This document shows, one piece after another, positions 17,943 to 27,589 of a stretch of DNA of 55,201 bases. Both the position numbers and the translations under genes were made by a program. The DNA is taken from NCBI GenBank assembly GCA_015492075.1, contig WGFU01000013.1:1-55201 (forward strand), in the 5' to 3' direction. The notes beneath the pieces were generated by a model. The model was not told the DNA's origin. It did not search any database and worked only from the letters and a program-made list of their open reading frames with translations. Numbering within the stretch: the first letter of the stretch is position 1; the number at the start of each line of letters is the position of its first letter. The DNA comes from Gammaproteobacteria bacterium (GTDB taxonomy: Bacteria; Pseudomonadota; Gammaproteobacteria; GCA-2400775).

Positions 17943-19082
17943 ATGAATTCGACACAGTACCCGCTTTTTCGGCTGTTTGGTTTTGAGGTCAAAGTCGATA
18001 TTAGCTGGTTTCTTATCGCCCTGCTTATTACCTGGACTCTGGCCGCCGGGCTGTTTCCACAAAGGTATCCTGATCTCGCACATGAAATGTACTGGTGGAT
18101 GGGTGTTACCGCTGCAGCAGGTATTTTCTGCTCCATAGTTTTTCACGAATTTAGCCATTCACTCATTGCCCGCCACTTTGGCATACCCATTCGCGGTATT
18201 ACCTTATTCATTTTCGGTGGTATCGCTGAAATGGAAAAAGAAACGTCAGCTCCTAAAGCAGAGTTCCTAATCGCCGTTGCCGGCCCCTTGGCCAGCTTCC
18301 TGCTGGCATTTATCTTTTATCGTGTTCAGGACATCGCCATTTCAAACGAATGGCCAACCTTTGTTGTCGGCGTGACCTACTACCTTGGCTATCTGAATAT
18401 GGTACTGGCTATTTTCAACTTGGTTCCGGCCTTTCCATTGGATGGCGGACGTATGCTCCTCGCTGCGCTCTGGGCAATAAAAAAAAACCGACTTACGGCG
18501 ACACGTATTTCAAGCCAAATAGGATCAGGCTTTGGACTGGTGCTAATGACCCTCGGCGTTATCGCCTTCATTCAAGGACAATTTATCGCTGGCATGTGGT
18601 GGTTGCTTATTGGTATGTTTCTCAAAGGCGCGGCCATCGCTTCCTATAAACAACTGCTCGTACAAGAAGCCTTGCAAAATCTCCCTGTCAGCCGCTTTAT
18701 GAACAAACATCCTGTAACGGTACCTGCCTCAATCACGATCGCACAGTTGGTTCAAGACTATGTTTACACTTATCACTTCAAAATGTACCCGGTGGTCGAC
18801 GGCTCGCGCCTTCTTGGCGACATCACTACGCACGATATCAGTAAGGTGCCTCGTGACAAGTGGAATCTGTACACGGTCGGCCAATTGACAAACCCGTGTT
18901 CTGCCGATAATACTGTTTCACCCGATAGCAACGCCGTAGAGGTGCTTTCGGCAATGACATTGCCAGGCATGCGATCTCGTCTTATGGTAGTAGAAAACCA
19001 ACGCCTACTCGGCATTATCTCGCTTACTGACCTTAAGGAGTTCATCTCTGTCAAATCTGAACTCGACGCTGGCAAACCCTAA
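17943..19082 (+). CDS. Site-2-protease-like M50 metallopeptidase with CBS pair
   Basis: The 379-residue membrane protein has the M50 core: HEFSH (zinc-binding H68, E69, H72) in a membrane helix and NLVPAFPLDGG with D167 as third ligand. About six hydrophobic segments are visible. The C-terminal part (about 245-372) is a CBS pair (FMNKHPVTVPASITIAQLV, LLGIISLTDLKEF). This matches the Rip-type intramembrane proteases that cut anti-sigma or regulatory membrane proteins, with the CBS module sensing nucleotides. The substrate is unknown. It faces away from the VTT operon across a 411-bp gap. Confidence 0.93.
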   Translation: MNSTQYPLFRLFGFEVKVDISWFLIALLITWTLAAGLFPQRYPDLAHEMYWWMGVTAAAGIFCSIVFHEFSHSLIARHFGIPIRGITLFIFGGIAEMEKETSAPKAEFLIAVAGPLASFLLAFIFYRVQDIAISNEWPTFVVGVTYYLGYLNMVLAIFNLVPAFPLDGGRMLLAALWAIKKNRLTATRISSQIGSGFGLVLMTLGVIAFIQGQFIAGMWWLLIGMFLKGAAIASYKQLLVQEALQNLPVSRFMNKHPVTVPASITIAQLVQDYVYTYHFKMYPVVDGSRLLGDITTHDISKVPRDKWNLYTVGQLTNPCSADNTVSPDSNAVEVLSAMTLPGMRSRLMVVENQRLLGIISLTDLKEFISVKSELDAGKP

Positions 19083-19117
19083 CAAGCGCCATGGCTCGAT
19101 GCCATATCAGAACCATA

Positions 19118-19705
19118 CTACAACGCATCGAGTATGCGTTTGCGAATACTGGATTCTTCTTCTATGCTAATCAGGCCATCAGCCAGCAATCCCTGTAATA
19201 ACTTGAGCTGGCGTAACCGTCGCTCAGCGCGAAGCTCGTCGACATTACTGGCCAGCGATGGCGTTGAATCGCTTAATGCTATGCCTTGATCTGCTGCCTT
19301 ATCACTATCGCTATGTCGAGCCAGCGACTGTTCAGGACTGGGGTTCACATCTGTGTTAGCACAATGCAACTTGATATCAAGCGTAGCTCCAATATCCGTT
19401 AGTGTCAGCCTCTTGGTGTAATCCTGGCAGCCAATCTTTTTTAACCGCACAACACCGTACATATCGATCTTCTCGGGTGGAAACGTATTGGGGTAAATAT
19501 CACGCTCGCCCACATACAATGGAGTAACGCCTATCTTGCCGGTGATGGTGTAGACTTCCGCCGCCGTCGGTGTACTTTCAATAAAAAACTCTCCAGCGAC
19601 AGGCAGGTCCTCTGTAGCAGTGGCGTATTCGCTAACCGATCCAAGCAATAGAACGGCCGTAACCATAGCTGTTGTGCTATGAAACCGCTTCACCTTCCCA
19701 ACCAC
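19118..19705 (-). CDS. Secreted protein with PEGA-like and SHOCT-like segments
   Basis: I do not recognise a named family. The 195-residue product has an N-terminal signal-like hydrophobic stretch (about 14-30, ending near ATATED). A beta-rich segment beginning GEFFIESTPTAAEVYTITGK resembles a PEGA-type surface repeat. A low-complexity linker follows. The C-terminal helix pair, LRQLKLLQGLLADGLISIEE onward, resembles a SHOCT oligomerisation motif. It is probably periplasmic. It begins 11 bp after the porin-like gene on the same strand and may be co-transcribed. The start GTG 19705 is uncertain; ATG 14 codons in is possible but has no ribosome binding site. Confidence 0.65.
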   Translation of the reverse strand: MVGKVKRFHSTTAMVTAVLLLGSVSEYATATEDLPVAGEFFIESTPTAAEVYTITGKIGVTPLYVGERDIYPNTFPPEKIDMYGVVRLKKIGCQDYTKRLTLTDIGATLDIKLHCANTDVNPSPEQSLARHSDSDKAADQGIALSDSTPSLASNVDELRAERRLRQLKLLQGLLADGLISIEEESSIRKRILDAL

Positions 19706-19716
19706 GCCAAGTTTCT

Positions 19717-21015
19717 CTAAAAGGCCGCATCGAAGCCAAGCAATACATAATTTTCCTCGCTGAGATGACCAGTAAAGAAGTTTCCTGTTTGCTCCCGTGC
19801 GTCGAGAAAATCCACATTGAACTCGATGATACCTTTGACATTGCGCATAAAATAATATGATGCTGTAAACGCCATACTGTTGACGTCAATGCCTTCGTAT
19901 ATGGTATCACTACCATCAAAGTCATTGGCATCGGCATAATTGTACAACCCAGAAAAAACCCAACTGTCATTGTGAATGTAGTCAATCCCTACAAAACCGC
20001 CCGACCAGTTTTCGTTGCGTCCCTCGGCAAGAAAATCGTCCCAGGTGTTCCAAAGATACTGGCCATAAAGATACCATTTACCTCCTATATTCGTAGAAAT
20101 ATCCACACCAAAGGTGCGCCTATCGGTTTGACGGTCGCCTGTCCCAGTACCCGCCGGCCCCGTCGCATTGCGCTGTGTACCAGACAGACCAAATACTCCA
20201 ACACGCCAGGGCCCTAAATTATTGCCAATACGGCCGTAAATACTTTTGGAATTATTGTTATCAAACAAGGCATCTGGTCGCCGTATCCCAGGACTGTTAA
20301 GATCGGTATTATTGTCAATTCCATTGCCATTGGCTAGACCGAGACCAATATCAAAAGAGCCTATTTTCCTATCAAACAACACTCCTCGGTCATAGGTGAT
20401 GTTAGAGAACCGATAAACCAAATAGTCCTGAAATGGCAATCGTGTTTCACGTGCAAACATTAGGTCTGAAAGCTGGAACTGGCCCAGCGTCATACCAACA
20501 CCGCTACCGAAGAGATCGCTATGGCGGAACCAAGCATCTTCGATAATCACCTCACCGTTCCCTCCTCGTTCAGCAAAAATCCCATAAAAGTAATAGCTAA
20601 TATAGTCACTCAACGGAGCACTGGACAATAGCTTGATTAGGTACGGAGACTAAAAGTCAGTATTAGCATTGACTGTAGCACCTGTTACCGGGTCGATAAA
20701 ATTGGCATCTCGGGCCTGTGCGTAGGCCTGCGCACGAAAAGCCAGTGGCGCCTGCTTAGGAAGCACGAGCTTATTGTCTCCAGTATTAACTGTATTAGCC
20801 TCTTTCCAGTTAGGCAGCCGCATATTGTTATCACGAAAAGTGATCCCAAATTGGTTTAGCCGTGGATAGGCAGCATGGCAAGCAGAGCAACTTAGTTCGT
20901 ATTTGCGTGCGAACAGTGGTACCGCGCCAACCAGGCCCGACCATAAAATCATCAACACAGTAACAAGAAACAAAGCCACTAATGAAGCACCACGATTGTT
21001 TATTAACTGTCGCAT
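19717..21015 (-). pseudogene. Heme-c-motif outer-membrane porin-like protein interrupted by an amber codon
   Basis: One continuous frame of 433 codons contains a TAG at 20650-20652 (codon 122). Before it are a signal peptide and a heme-c motif CSACH with KYELSCSACHAAYPRLNQFG. After it come SPYLIKLLSSAPLSDYISYY and a beta-strand-rich region ending in Phe (GFDAAF), typical of an outer-membrane barrel. The two parts fit one family in which the N-terminal CxxCH segment precedes the porin-like barrel. A single C-to-T change of CAG would create the TAG, so a point nonsense mutation or a sequencing error is likely. The start ATG 21015 has AGAGGT upstream, and an FNR-like box lies 84 bp upstream. Confidence 0.8.
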
Positions 21016-21099
21016 TATGGTTACCTCTTATTTGCTTGTTCTTGCGTTTTATAGTTTTAACAGCAGAGGAGTGTTAATTGTTGTTAAAAGTGTTTTTTC

Positions 21100-21113
21100 T
21101 TGACCGAAATCAA
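21100..21113. promoter_or_regulatory. FNR/Anr-type box upstream of the heme-c porin-like gene
   Basis: TTGACCGAAATCAA matches TTGAT-N4-ATCAA at nine of ten defined positions and lies 84 bp upstream of the start at 21015. The adjacent gene is on the minus strand, and no other gene start is near. Confidence 0.6.
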
Positions 21114-21293
21114 TTCAGCGCAGTGTTTTTTGATTGCTCATACCACACAGGAGATTTTTGTGTCACTGAACGTGAAAAACAGATGGTGCGATATAGAAAA
21201 ATATTGCCAAACAAAATAGCTATTGATGACGTTACAGGCTGAATAAATTGGTATCTGCCTTGTCAGTTATACACTGACTGGTATCCGCGTCGT

Positions 21294-22004
21294 CTACACG
21301 CTGCTCTGACACCGCAACATATCATCCATTAGGCGCCAATTGGGTAAATACTTATCCATCAAACCCCTGAAATTTGCATTGTGACAACGTTCATGCAAAT
21401 GCACCATTTCATGGACTAACACATATTCAAGACAGCCGACCGGCTTTTTGGCCAGCTCCAAACTTAACCAGACACGCTTATCAGTAATATTGCAACTACC
21501 CCATTTGGTTTTCATCTTTTTAACCCTCCAATCAAGCACCTGCCTTTTTATAATGGGCTGCCATTTCTCAAGCAGGGTCGGAATAACAAGCTGTAATTGC
21601 CGCCTATACCAATGATCGAACACTAAAGCGCGGTTTGCTTTACTTGTACCGGGGCGAACATAGAGCACCATCTCTGAGTTATTATTCACCGCCAGCTCAT
21701 GCTTGCCCTGACGTACTACGACGTTTAACCGGTACTGATTTCCTTGGTAGTAATGACTTTCACCGGAGACATACTCGAGTTCGGGCTGACGTGGCAACTG
21801 TTCAATAATTGCTTGTTTTTGTTTTATCCACGATAAGCGCGTGGCCAGCATCAAACGAACATCTTCTTCACTGGCGTTACGCGGGACAGACAGCCTTACC
21901 CTAGCTTCTGGCGGATAAACAGCCAAGCGAAGACTGCGAATGTTCTTACGGATCACCTCGACAGAAATATCAGAGATAGTGATTATAGTGCGATTATTGC
22001 GCAT
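21294..22004 (-). CDS. YgjP-like (DUF45) M48-type metallopeptidase
   Basis: The 236-residue protein ends with the DUF45/YgjP zinc-peptidase motif: VLVHEMVHLHERCHNANF (HExxH plus a downstream His) and NWR. The middle has KMKTKWGSCN, another family hallmark. No signal peptide is present, so it is cytoplasmic. The family is related to SprT/WSS1 metallopeptidases and is often described as UTP-pyrophosphatase-like or as a predicted peptidase; its function here is not known. It is transcribed from the same strand as orn, with a 69-bp gap. Confidence 0.93.
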   Translation of the reverse strand: MRNNRTIITISDISVEVIRKNIRSLRLAVYPPEARVRLSVPRNASEEDVRLMLATRLSWIKQKQAIIEQLPRQPELEYVSGESHYYQGNQYRLNVVVRQGKHELAVNNNSEMVLYVRPGTSKANRALVFDHWYRRQLQLVIPTLLEKWQPIIKRQVLDWRVKKMKTKWGSCNITDKRVWLSLELAKKPVGCLEYVLVHEMVHLHERCHNANFRGLMDKYLPNWRLMDDMLRCQSSV

Positions 22005-22073
22005 AGTGATCTTCCATCGACGGCCTTAGAAACAGGCTACCAGCTTACGTCTTATTTTCCCGCAGAAACTATT

Positions 22074-22616
22074 CTAAATGGAAAATATATTCTCGCGATA
22101 AAACTTCAGCTCTGCGATCGAATCGCGAATATCTTGCATAGCCAAGTGCTCCGAACTTTTTTGGAAACCTTTGGCAATATCAGGTTTCCAACGTTTAACG
22201 AGCTCCTTGATGGTGCTGACATCGAGATTACGATAGTGAAAGTACTGCTCCAGCTCTGGCATGCAGCGGTGCATAAAGCGTCTGTCCTGGCAGATGCTAT
22301 TGCCGCACATGGGCGATTTGTTCATATCGACATAGCGACTGATAAATTCAAGGGTTTTTTCCGTTGCGCTTTGCTCGCAGTCGTTACTGACTTTAACACG
22401 CTCTACAAGTCCCGAGCCACCATGCTGGCGCGTATTCCAGTCATCCATCGCATCAAGCACTGAATCGGGTTGATGAATAGCGACTACCGGCCCTTCTTCC
22501 AGTATATTCAACTCGCTGTCCGTTATAATGGTAGCAATTTCAATAATGCGGTCATGGTCGGTATCAAGCCCTGTCATTTCTAGGTCAACCCAGATTAGGT
22601 TATTATCATTTTTCAC
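22074..22616 (-). CDS. orn: Oligoribonuclease
   Basis: The 180-residue DEDDh exonuclease starts with [12 protein letters not shown] (first metal-binding Asp/Glu) and includes [25 protein letters not shown] and the [18 protein letters not shown] end with the catalytic His/Asp. It degrades RNA dinucleotides, including pGpG from c-di-GMP turnover, in the cytoplasm. The length is normal. It is divergent from rsgA, the usual gammaproteobacterial arrangement. Confidence 0.98.
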   Translation of the reverse strand: MKNDNNLIWVDLEMTGLDTDHDRIIEIATIITDSELNILEEGPVVAIHQPDSVLDAMDDWNTRQHGGSGLVERVKVSNDCEQSATEKTLEFISRYVDMNKSPMCGNSICQDRRFMHRCMPELEQYFHYRNLDVSTIKELVKRWKPDIAKGFQKSSEHLAMQDIRDSIAELKFYRENIFSI

Positions 22617-22678
22617 AATAGCTTCTCACGGATTCATTTTGCCTATTCTAACAAAGACTTTCAGCAACAGTGCGATGT

Positions 22679-23578
22679 ATGACTAAGACCATGAATAGCG
22701 GGCTTGTGGTCACTCGCCATGGCGCTAGCGCTGAGGTATTAGCAGAAGACGGCACGATATGGAGCTGTCATCAACGAAAATCCAAACACCCGGTCGTAGC
22801 AGGCGATAAAGTCTTATGGCAACAAGGTCAGGACAATAAGGGCATTATCATCGAGCGGCTGCCACGCAAAAATATTCTGTCACAGCGCAAAGATCATAAA
22901 CGCGTAAAGGAGATCGCGGCCAATCTCGATCAGGTTGTGATCGCTTTTACGGTCAAACCCCGGTTCGATCAAGTCCTGATAGATCGTTATATCGCTGTAG
23001 CGGAGCAACAAGGTATTCATCCTGTATTGTTGATGACCAAACTCGATATTATTGAAAACGGGGGCGCCGATGAGATCGAGGCAGTGGCCAATATTTATCG
23101 CGCTATCGGCTATCCAGTAGTCGCATCGAGCCAGAAACGTGAGGCCGGCTTAGATGCGCTGCGTGACATACTAAAAAACAAAATCAGTGTCCTTGTCGGC
23201 CAATCCGGGGTGGGTAAATCTTCACTGGCGACGATGTTACTCCCCGGAGTGACCATCGAAACCGCCGGACTCACTGCTCGTGGAGATCAAGGCAGTCATA
23301 CAACCAGTAGCACGACACTTTACCCGCTTCCATTTGGTGGCTATTTAGTCGACTCACCCGGGGTGCGCGATTTTTCTGTGTGGGACCTTGAAGCCGACAA
23401 GCTCGCTGACTGTTATATCGAGTTTCTACAATACACTGACAGCTGTCGTTTTAGCAATTGCCGTCATATCAATGAACCGGACTGCGCCGTCAAGTCGGCC
23501 GTGGCAAGAAAGGAAATCAGCGAAGCACGCTACAACAGCTATGCATCACTTTACCGGGCTTTAACTGAAGGTCTTTAG
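22679..23578 (+). CDS. rsgA: Small ribosomal subunit biogenesis GTPase RsgA
   Basis: The product (299 residues from ATG 22679; GTG 22670 and ATG 22691 are alternatives and none has a clear ribosome binding site) has the N-terminal OB-fold and the circularly permuted GTPase order: MTKLD (G4), then GQSGVGKSSLA (G1) and DSPGVRDF (G3). The C-terminal zinc knuckle CRFSNCRHINEPDC follows. RsgA assists late 30S maturation. It is divergent from orn with a 62-bp gap. Confidence 0.97.
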   Translation: MTKTMNSGLVVTRHGASAEVLAEDGTIWSCHQRKSKHPVVAGDKVLWQQGQDNKGIIIERLPRKNILSQRKDHKRVKEIAANLDQVVIAFTVKPRFDQVLIDRYIAVAEQQGIHPVLLMTKLDIIENGGADEIEAVANIYRAIGYPVVASSQKREAGLDALRDILKNKISVLVGQSGVGKSSLATMLLPGVTIETAGLTARGDQGSHTTSSTTLYPLPFGGYLVDSPGVRDFSVWDLEADKLADCYIEFLQYTDSCRFSNCRHINEPDCAVKSAVARKEISEARYNSYASLYRALTEGL

Positions 23579-23642
23579 CACCGCGCAGCCCGGTTTCGCT
23601 GTCGATCACTGGCAGCTTGCGATAGGAAGCGGTTGCGCCTAC

Positions 23643-25057
23643 TTATTGGTTGCCAAAAGCTGATAGTTTCACCAGATCGATGACTTCCGCCTTGCGCGCA
23701 ATTCGCACTGGTGCGCCTAATTCATCATGTAGACGTTCTTTAAGCCTCGTCGCCGCTCCCGCCTCGCCGTGCACTAAAACAACCGCTGGCCTGCCAGTGA
23801 AAGCCTTATACCAGGCTAGCAATCCATCCTGATCAGCGTGTGCAGAAAGGCCACCGATAGTATGAATGGTTGCGCCGACATTAACGGTCTCTCCCCATAA
23901 ACGAATATGGCGTGCACCATCAACCAGCTGTCTGCCCAAGGTGCCCATTGCCTGAAAACCGGAGATAATGACGTGACAATCGCGGCGCCAGATATTGTGC
24001 TTGAAGTGGTGTTTGATACGGCCACCATTACACATACCACTACCTGCGATGATAATGGCGCCTGAACGAATCTGGTTAAGCGCCATAGACTGATTGGCAG
24101 TACGCGTAAAATGCAAATTGGGTAATAGTGAATGCTGGCGGTGCTGATGCCAAAGTTGTGCTGCTTCGCTATCGTAGAGTTCGCTATAACGCCCATACAC
24201 TTCGGTAGCCTGAATCGCCATGGACTGTCGAGGAAAATATGCCAGCGCCGCAAATTCCATTCCTTGTAATATTTACCAAATAAAAATAGCAGTTCCTGAC
24301 TTCGCCCCACGGCAAAGGCAGGGATAAGAATATTACCGCGAGCGCGGCTGGCCTCTTCCTGCACGGCAAAAATTTCCTGTTTCGTTTGCTCTAAGGTGCG
24401 ATGTAAACGATCACCATACGTGCTTTCCATTAGCACAAGGTCTGCCTCTTCGATGCGGCTGACATCGCGCAAAATAGGCGCGCCGTTATGACCCAAATCG
24501 CCACTAAAAACAAGCTTGCGCCGGACACCATTTTCTGTCAGCCATAGCTCGACAATAGATGATCCAAGTATGTGACCGGCATCAGATAGACGCATGGTGA
24601 CACCGGGCAGAATACGTTTTTTGACGCCATACTGAAGCCCCTTGAGTTGCGCCATCGCATTCTGCGCATCGGCTACGGTATACAGCGCCTCTACGAGGGG
24701 GAGATGTTTGCGCTCGCGCTTACGGTTCTCCCACTTTGCATCACGCTCACTGAGTCCTGCCGCATCCTTAAACATGATCCGGCATAAATCACGGGATGCG
24801 CGGTGCGTATACACCGTACCGGAAAAACCTGACTTGACCAGCAAGGGTATTCTGCCAGAGTGATCAATATGGGAGTGGCTAAGAATTACTGCATCGATAC
24901 TGCTAGCGTCAAAAGGAAAAGGCTCGCGGTTACGCGCCTCATCTTTAATGCGTCCCTGGAACATTCCGCAATCCAACAATATGCGTTTGCCGTTCACTAC
25001 AACAAGGTGACACGACCCAGTCACCTCACCAGCGGCGCCATGAAACTCGATATGCAT
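23643..25057 (-). pseudogene. MBL-fold beta-CASP RNA exonuclease with a single-base frameshift
   Basis: The first part (from ATG 25057, MHIEFHGAAGEVTGSCH) carries the metallo-beta-lactamase motifs SHSHIDHSGR, DAGHILGSS and FSGDLG, plus the beta-CASP start up to WHIFLDSP. At about 24221 the frame breaks: the following MAIQATEVYGRYSEL, GSGMCNGGR, GLSAHADQDGLLAW and LVHGE lie in another frame. Restoring one missing base after the FLDSP codons gives a continuous protein of about 470 residues, the normal length. The family includes TTHA0252-like RNases and is frequent in low-oxygen stress clusters. The defect may be real or a sequencing error. An in-frame ATG at 25078 is an alternative start. Confidence 0.85.
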
Positions 25058-25124
25058 TAGGTTGGCCACACTCCTCATGTAGTCACTTATAAAATACTAT
25101 CACACAAAGTCACCGCAACAGGTA

Positions 25125-25138
25125 CTGACATAGGTCAA
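25125..25138. promoter_or_regulatory. Weak FNR/Dnr-like dyad upstream of the MBL RNase gene
   Basis: CTGACATAGGTCAA is an imperfect TTGAC-N4-GTCAA dyad 67 bp upstream of the RNase start at 25057. The 25079-25392 stretch lies between this gene and the Na/Pi transporter; nothing else in it is clear. Confidence 0.3.
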
Positions 25139-25392
25139 TTGTAGTCATTGGAAAATATGATTATGCTTGCACGGTGAATGGCGGAACTCTGCTAATTTGC
25201 ACTGCGGTTTATTTTAAAAAGAATAGCTCCATATTGGTTTAGTATAGAGGAATATAATTTTAGGACTAACAATATAGTTAGGCAAAACGACCCTATCAGG
25301 ATGACAACTCACCCGAGACACTTTATTAATAAGCATACAATACCCCGGTTGACTAGAGCAGGTATAAGCCTTGTATACGGGAATAATATAAA

Positions 25393-27066
25393 ATGACAAT
25401 GATCATCATTGCTTTCCTTCTTGGCCTGATAATTTTCCTGTTTGGCATGTCGCGGCTGGAAATAGGTATTCACGATGCGAGCCGTGCAAGATTGCAACGG
25501 TGGTTGGTTCGCAGTACCAATACTGCTCTGAGCAGCGCTGGCAGCGGTGTGCTGCTTACTGCGATCTTGCAAAGCTCCTCCATGATCAGTTTGTTGGTGC
25601 TGGCCTTTGCCAGTGCCGGAATGATCCCGCTTTACAATGCTATCGGCATAATTCTAGGTGCCAATCTTGGCACCACGTTCACGGGTTGGTTGGTGACACT
25701 GATCGGTTTTAAACTCGATTTGCAACAACTGGCGATACCGTTAATGGCCGCCGGCGGCCTGATACAGATGTTCCATAAAAATAACAGACAGAAACACGCC
25801 TTGGGAATTGCGGTATTCGGTTTGGGCCTGCTGATTTTCGGCCTCAACTTAATGAAAGATAGCATGGCCAACATCCCTGGGCAGTGGGATATTTCAATGC
25901 TTGGCGAACATAGCGGCCTAGTCTACCTATTGGCGGGCACATTACTCGCGGCACTGATTCAATCCAGCTCTGCCACCATGATGATCGCTCTGTCAGCGCT
26001 GTACAGTCAAATCATAGCACTACCAGAGGCCGCGGCATTTATTATCGGTGCCGACCTAGGCACAACCAGCACAACGGTATTAGGCAGTCTCACCGGTAAC
26101 AGAATAAAAAAGCAACTGGCTCTGGCCCATTTTGCCTTCAACTTGGTGGTGGACCTGGCCGCATTTTTTGTCCTGCTGCCACTGCTGCCCGCACTATTGG
26201 CAATCGTCGCCCTTCACGACCCTCTGTACAGTTTGGTTGCTTTTCATTCCATTTTTAATTTGCTCGGATTGGCATGCTTTCTGCCATTTCTTGGTGCTTA
26301 TAGCCGCTGGATTGGCCAGTGTTTTACCCGCTCGGAAACACACCAGACCGGGTTGGTCAACATACCTGTTCAAGTTCCTGAGGCAGCGATCTCAGCATTA
26401 ACCAAACAAATACAAACTCTGTTGATTGACGTCCTCAACCTCAATATGCGCAACCTGCATATTCACAGTGAGACTTTGCATACTGATAAGTTCATTATTG
26501 AGCAACTACGCCACAGTGCCGACACAAAACAAAGCTTCGATACCCGCTATGAAGCGATTAAACGCCAGGAAGGAGACATCATCCAGTTTGTTATTCGCTT
26601 GCAGCAACAAGCCTTAAGCCCGCAGCAGGCATTAAGCCTTTACAAGCTGCTGGATACTACACGCGCAATGGTATACGGCTGTAAAACGCTTAAAGATATT
26701 AGCCAAAATATCGCCGACCTGCGTCACGCAAGCGAAGCGGAACTCTTAAAGGTCTATAAAGATCACGAACGCTACCACCGTCACTTCTACCAAGAACTGA
26801 GCAAGCTATTTCTCAGCGAGCACACTGGCGACTATATATGTGAGCAAAGTGAAAACCTGAAAAAAGCCAACGATCAACACCACAATCAACTGAACAAACA
26901 GGTATTTGATTTGGCACGCGCAGAGATTATCAGTGGCGAAGAGACTTCAACGCTGTTCAACATCAACCGTGAAATCCACCACTCAGCGAAAAGCCTGATA
27001 TCGGCCCTTGGCCATTGGAGTGAAGTCTCGCCAAACAGGCATCCAAGCACTGCTGTTAACAGTTAA
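25393..27066 (+). CDS. Na/Pi-cotransporter-family membrane protein with PhoU-like tail
   Basis: The 557-residue protein has two inverted-repeat transport units, each with the QSSS signature (ILQSSSMISLLVLAFASAGMI near 58 and LIQSSSATMMIALSAL near 189) and about eight or nine membrane helices. Residues from about 320 to the end are helical and charged, like the PhoU-type cytoplasmic domain of YjbB-type proteins. It would move phosphate with sodium, possibly outward. The start ATG 25393 is preceded by GGGAAT. It converges with the DUF6868 gene with a 6-bp gap. Confidence 0.93.
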   Translation: MTMIIIAFLLGLIIFLFGMSRLEIGIHDASRARLQRWLVRSTNTALSSAGSGVLLTAILQSSSMISLLVLAFASAGMIPLYNAIGIILGANLGTTFTGWLVTLIGFKLDLQQLAIPLMAAGGLIQMFHKNNRQKHALGIAVFGLGLLIFGLNLMKDSMANIPGQWDISMLGEHSGLVYLLAGTLLAALIQSSSATMMIALSALYSQIIALPEAAAFIIGADLGTTSTTVLGSLTGNRIKKQLALAHFAFNLVVDLAAFFVLLPLLPALLAIVALHDPLYSLVAFHSIFNLLGLACFLPFLGAYSRWIGQCFTRSETHQTGLVNIPVQVPEAAISALTKQIQTLLIDVLNLNMRNLHIHSETLHTDKFIIEQLRHSADTKQSFDTRYEAIKRQEGDIIQFVIRLQQQALSPQQALSLYKLLDTTRAMVYGCKTLKDISQNIADLRHASEAELLKVYKDHERYHRHFYQELSKLFLSEHTGDYICEQSENLKKANDQHHNQLNKQVFDLARAEIISGEETSTLFNINREIHHSAKSLISALGHWSEVSPNRHPSTAVNS

Positions 27067-27072
27067 CAGCAG
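27050..27072. terminator. Palindrome at the convergent ends of the transporter and DUF6868 genes
   Basis: CTGCTGTTAAC (27050-27060) and its reverse complement (27062-27072) flank a single A across the transporter stop codon. It could terminate transcription from both sides, but no T-run follows in either direction, so the role is a guess. Confidence 0.35.
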
Positions 27073-27315
27073 CTATGCAGTAATGAGCAATGCCAAGTAG
27101 GGCGCAAGGATAAATAAAAATATAGCCATCTTGTAGAGCGCCATTCCTGCGTAGTGGACGGCATCGAAGGCGGCAACCGATAAATTGAACCACTTGCCAT
27201 GAAATCGATACAACCAATCGTGGGCAAAAAGAAAAACCAAGGCCCACCACAAGAATACCGTATAGTTAATCAATGCTGTCCAGCCAAGAACACTGCGGAT
27301 CATATCGATAGTCAT
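27073..27315 (-). CDS. DUF6868-like small membrane protein
   Basis: The 80-residue protein has two or three hydrophobic helices (about 10-32, 47-60 and 62-79) with the aromatic-rich NYTVFLWWALVFLFAHDWLY and DAVHYAGMALYKM. I recognise the pattern as DUF6868, whose function is unknown. ATG 27315 has AGGAGG at good spacing. It is next to low-oxygen stress genes, as its relatives often are. Confidence 0.85.
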   Translation of the reverse strand: MTIDMIRSVLGWTALINYTVFLWWALVFLFAHDWLYRFHGKWFNLSVAAFDAVHYAGMALYKMAIFLFILAPYLALLITA

Positions 27316-27589
27316 CGTTCACCTCCTTTCACGCATAAAGCCCTTATAAAGACGAATAATTGCTGGCACCGATAGTCTGTTTCCGGTCTAAGCCGGCCAG
27401 ATACCTATGCTCCTGGAGATTAATGGCACCTTCCAAAACCGTCTCAATAAACAGCAATGATTGTTTATCACTCTGATGAGTATAAGCTTACCCTCGTCGC
27501 ATTAAAGATAGTAGGAGCAACCAGCGCACACCTGATGAATTTTTGAAACACCTGCAAACGAATCATCTATTTCAAATAGAGTGTCTTGC

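Noticed and set aside
19717..21015. Stop-codon recoding (amber suppression or pyrrolysine) in the porin-like gene
   Set aside because: TAG ends other genes here and the residue fits Gln by one base change, so mutation or error is simpler.
27050..27072. Confident rho-independent terminator
   Set aside because: The palindrome is good but no T-run follows on either strand; kept only as a low-confidence call.
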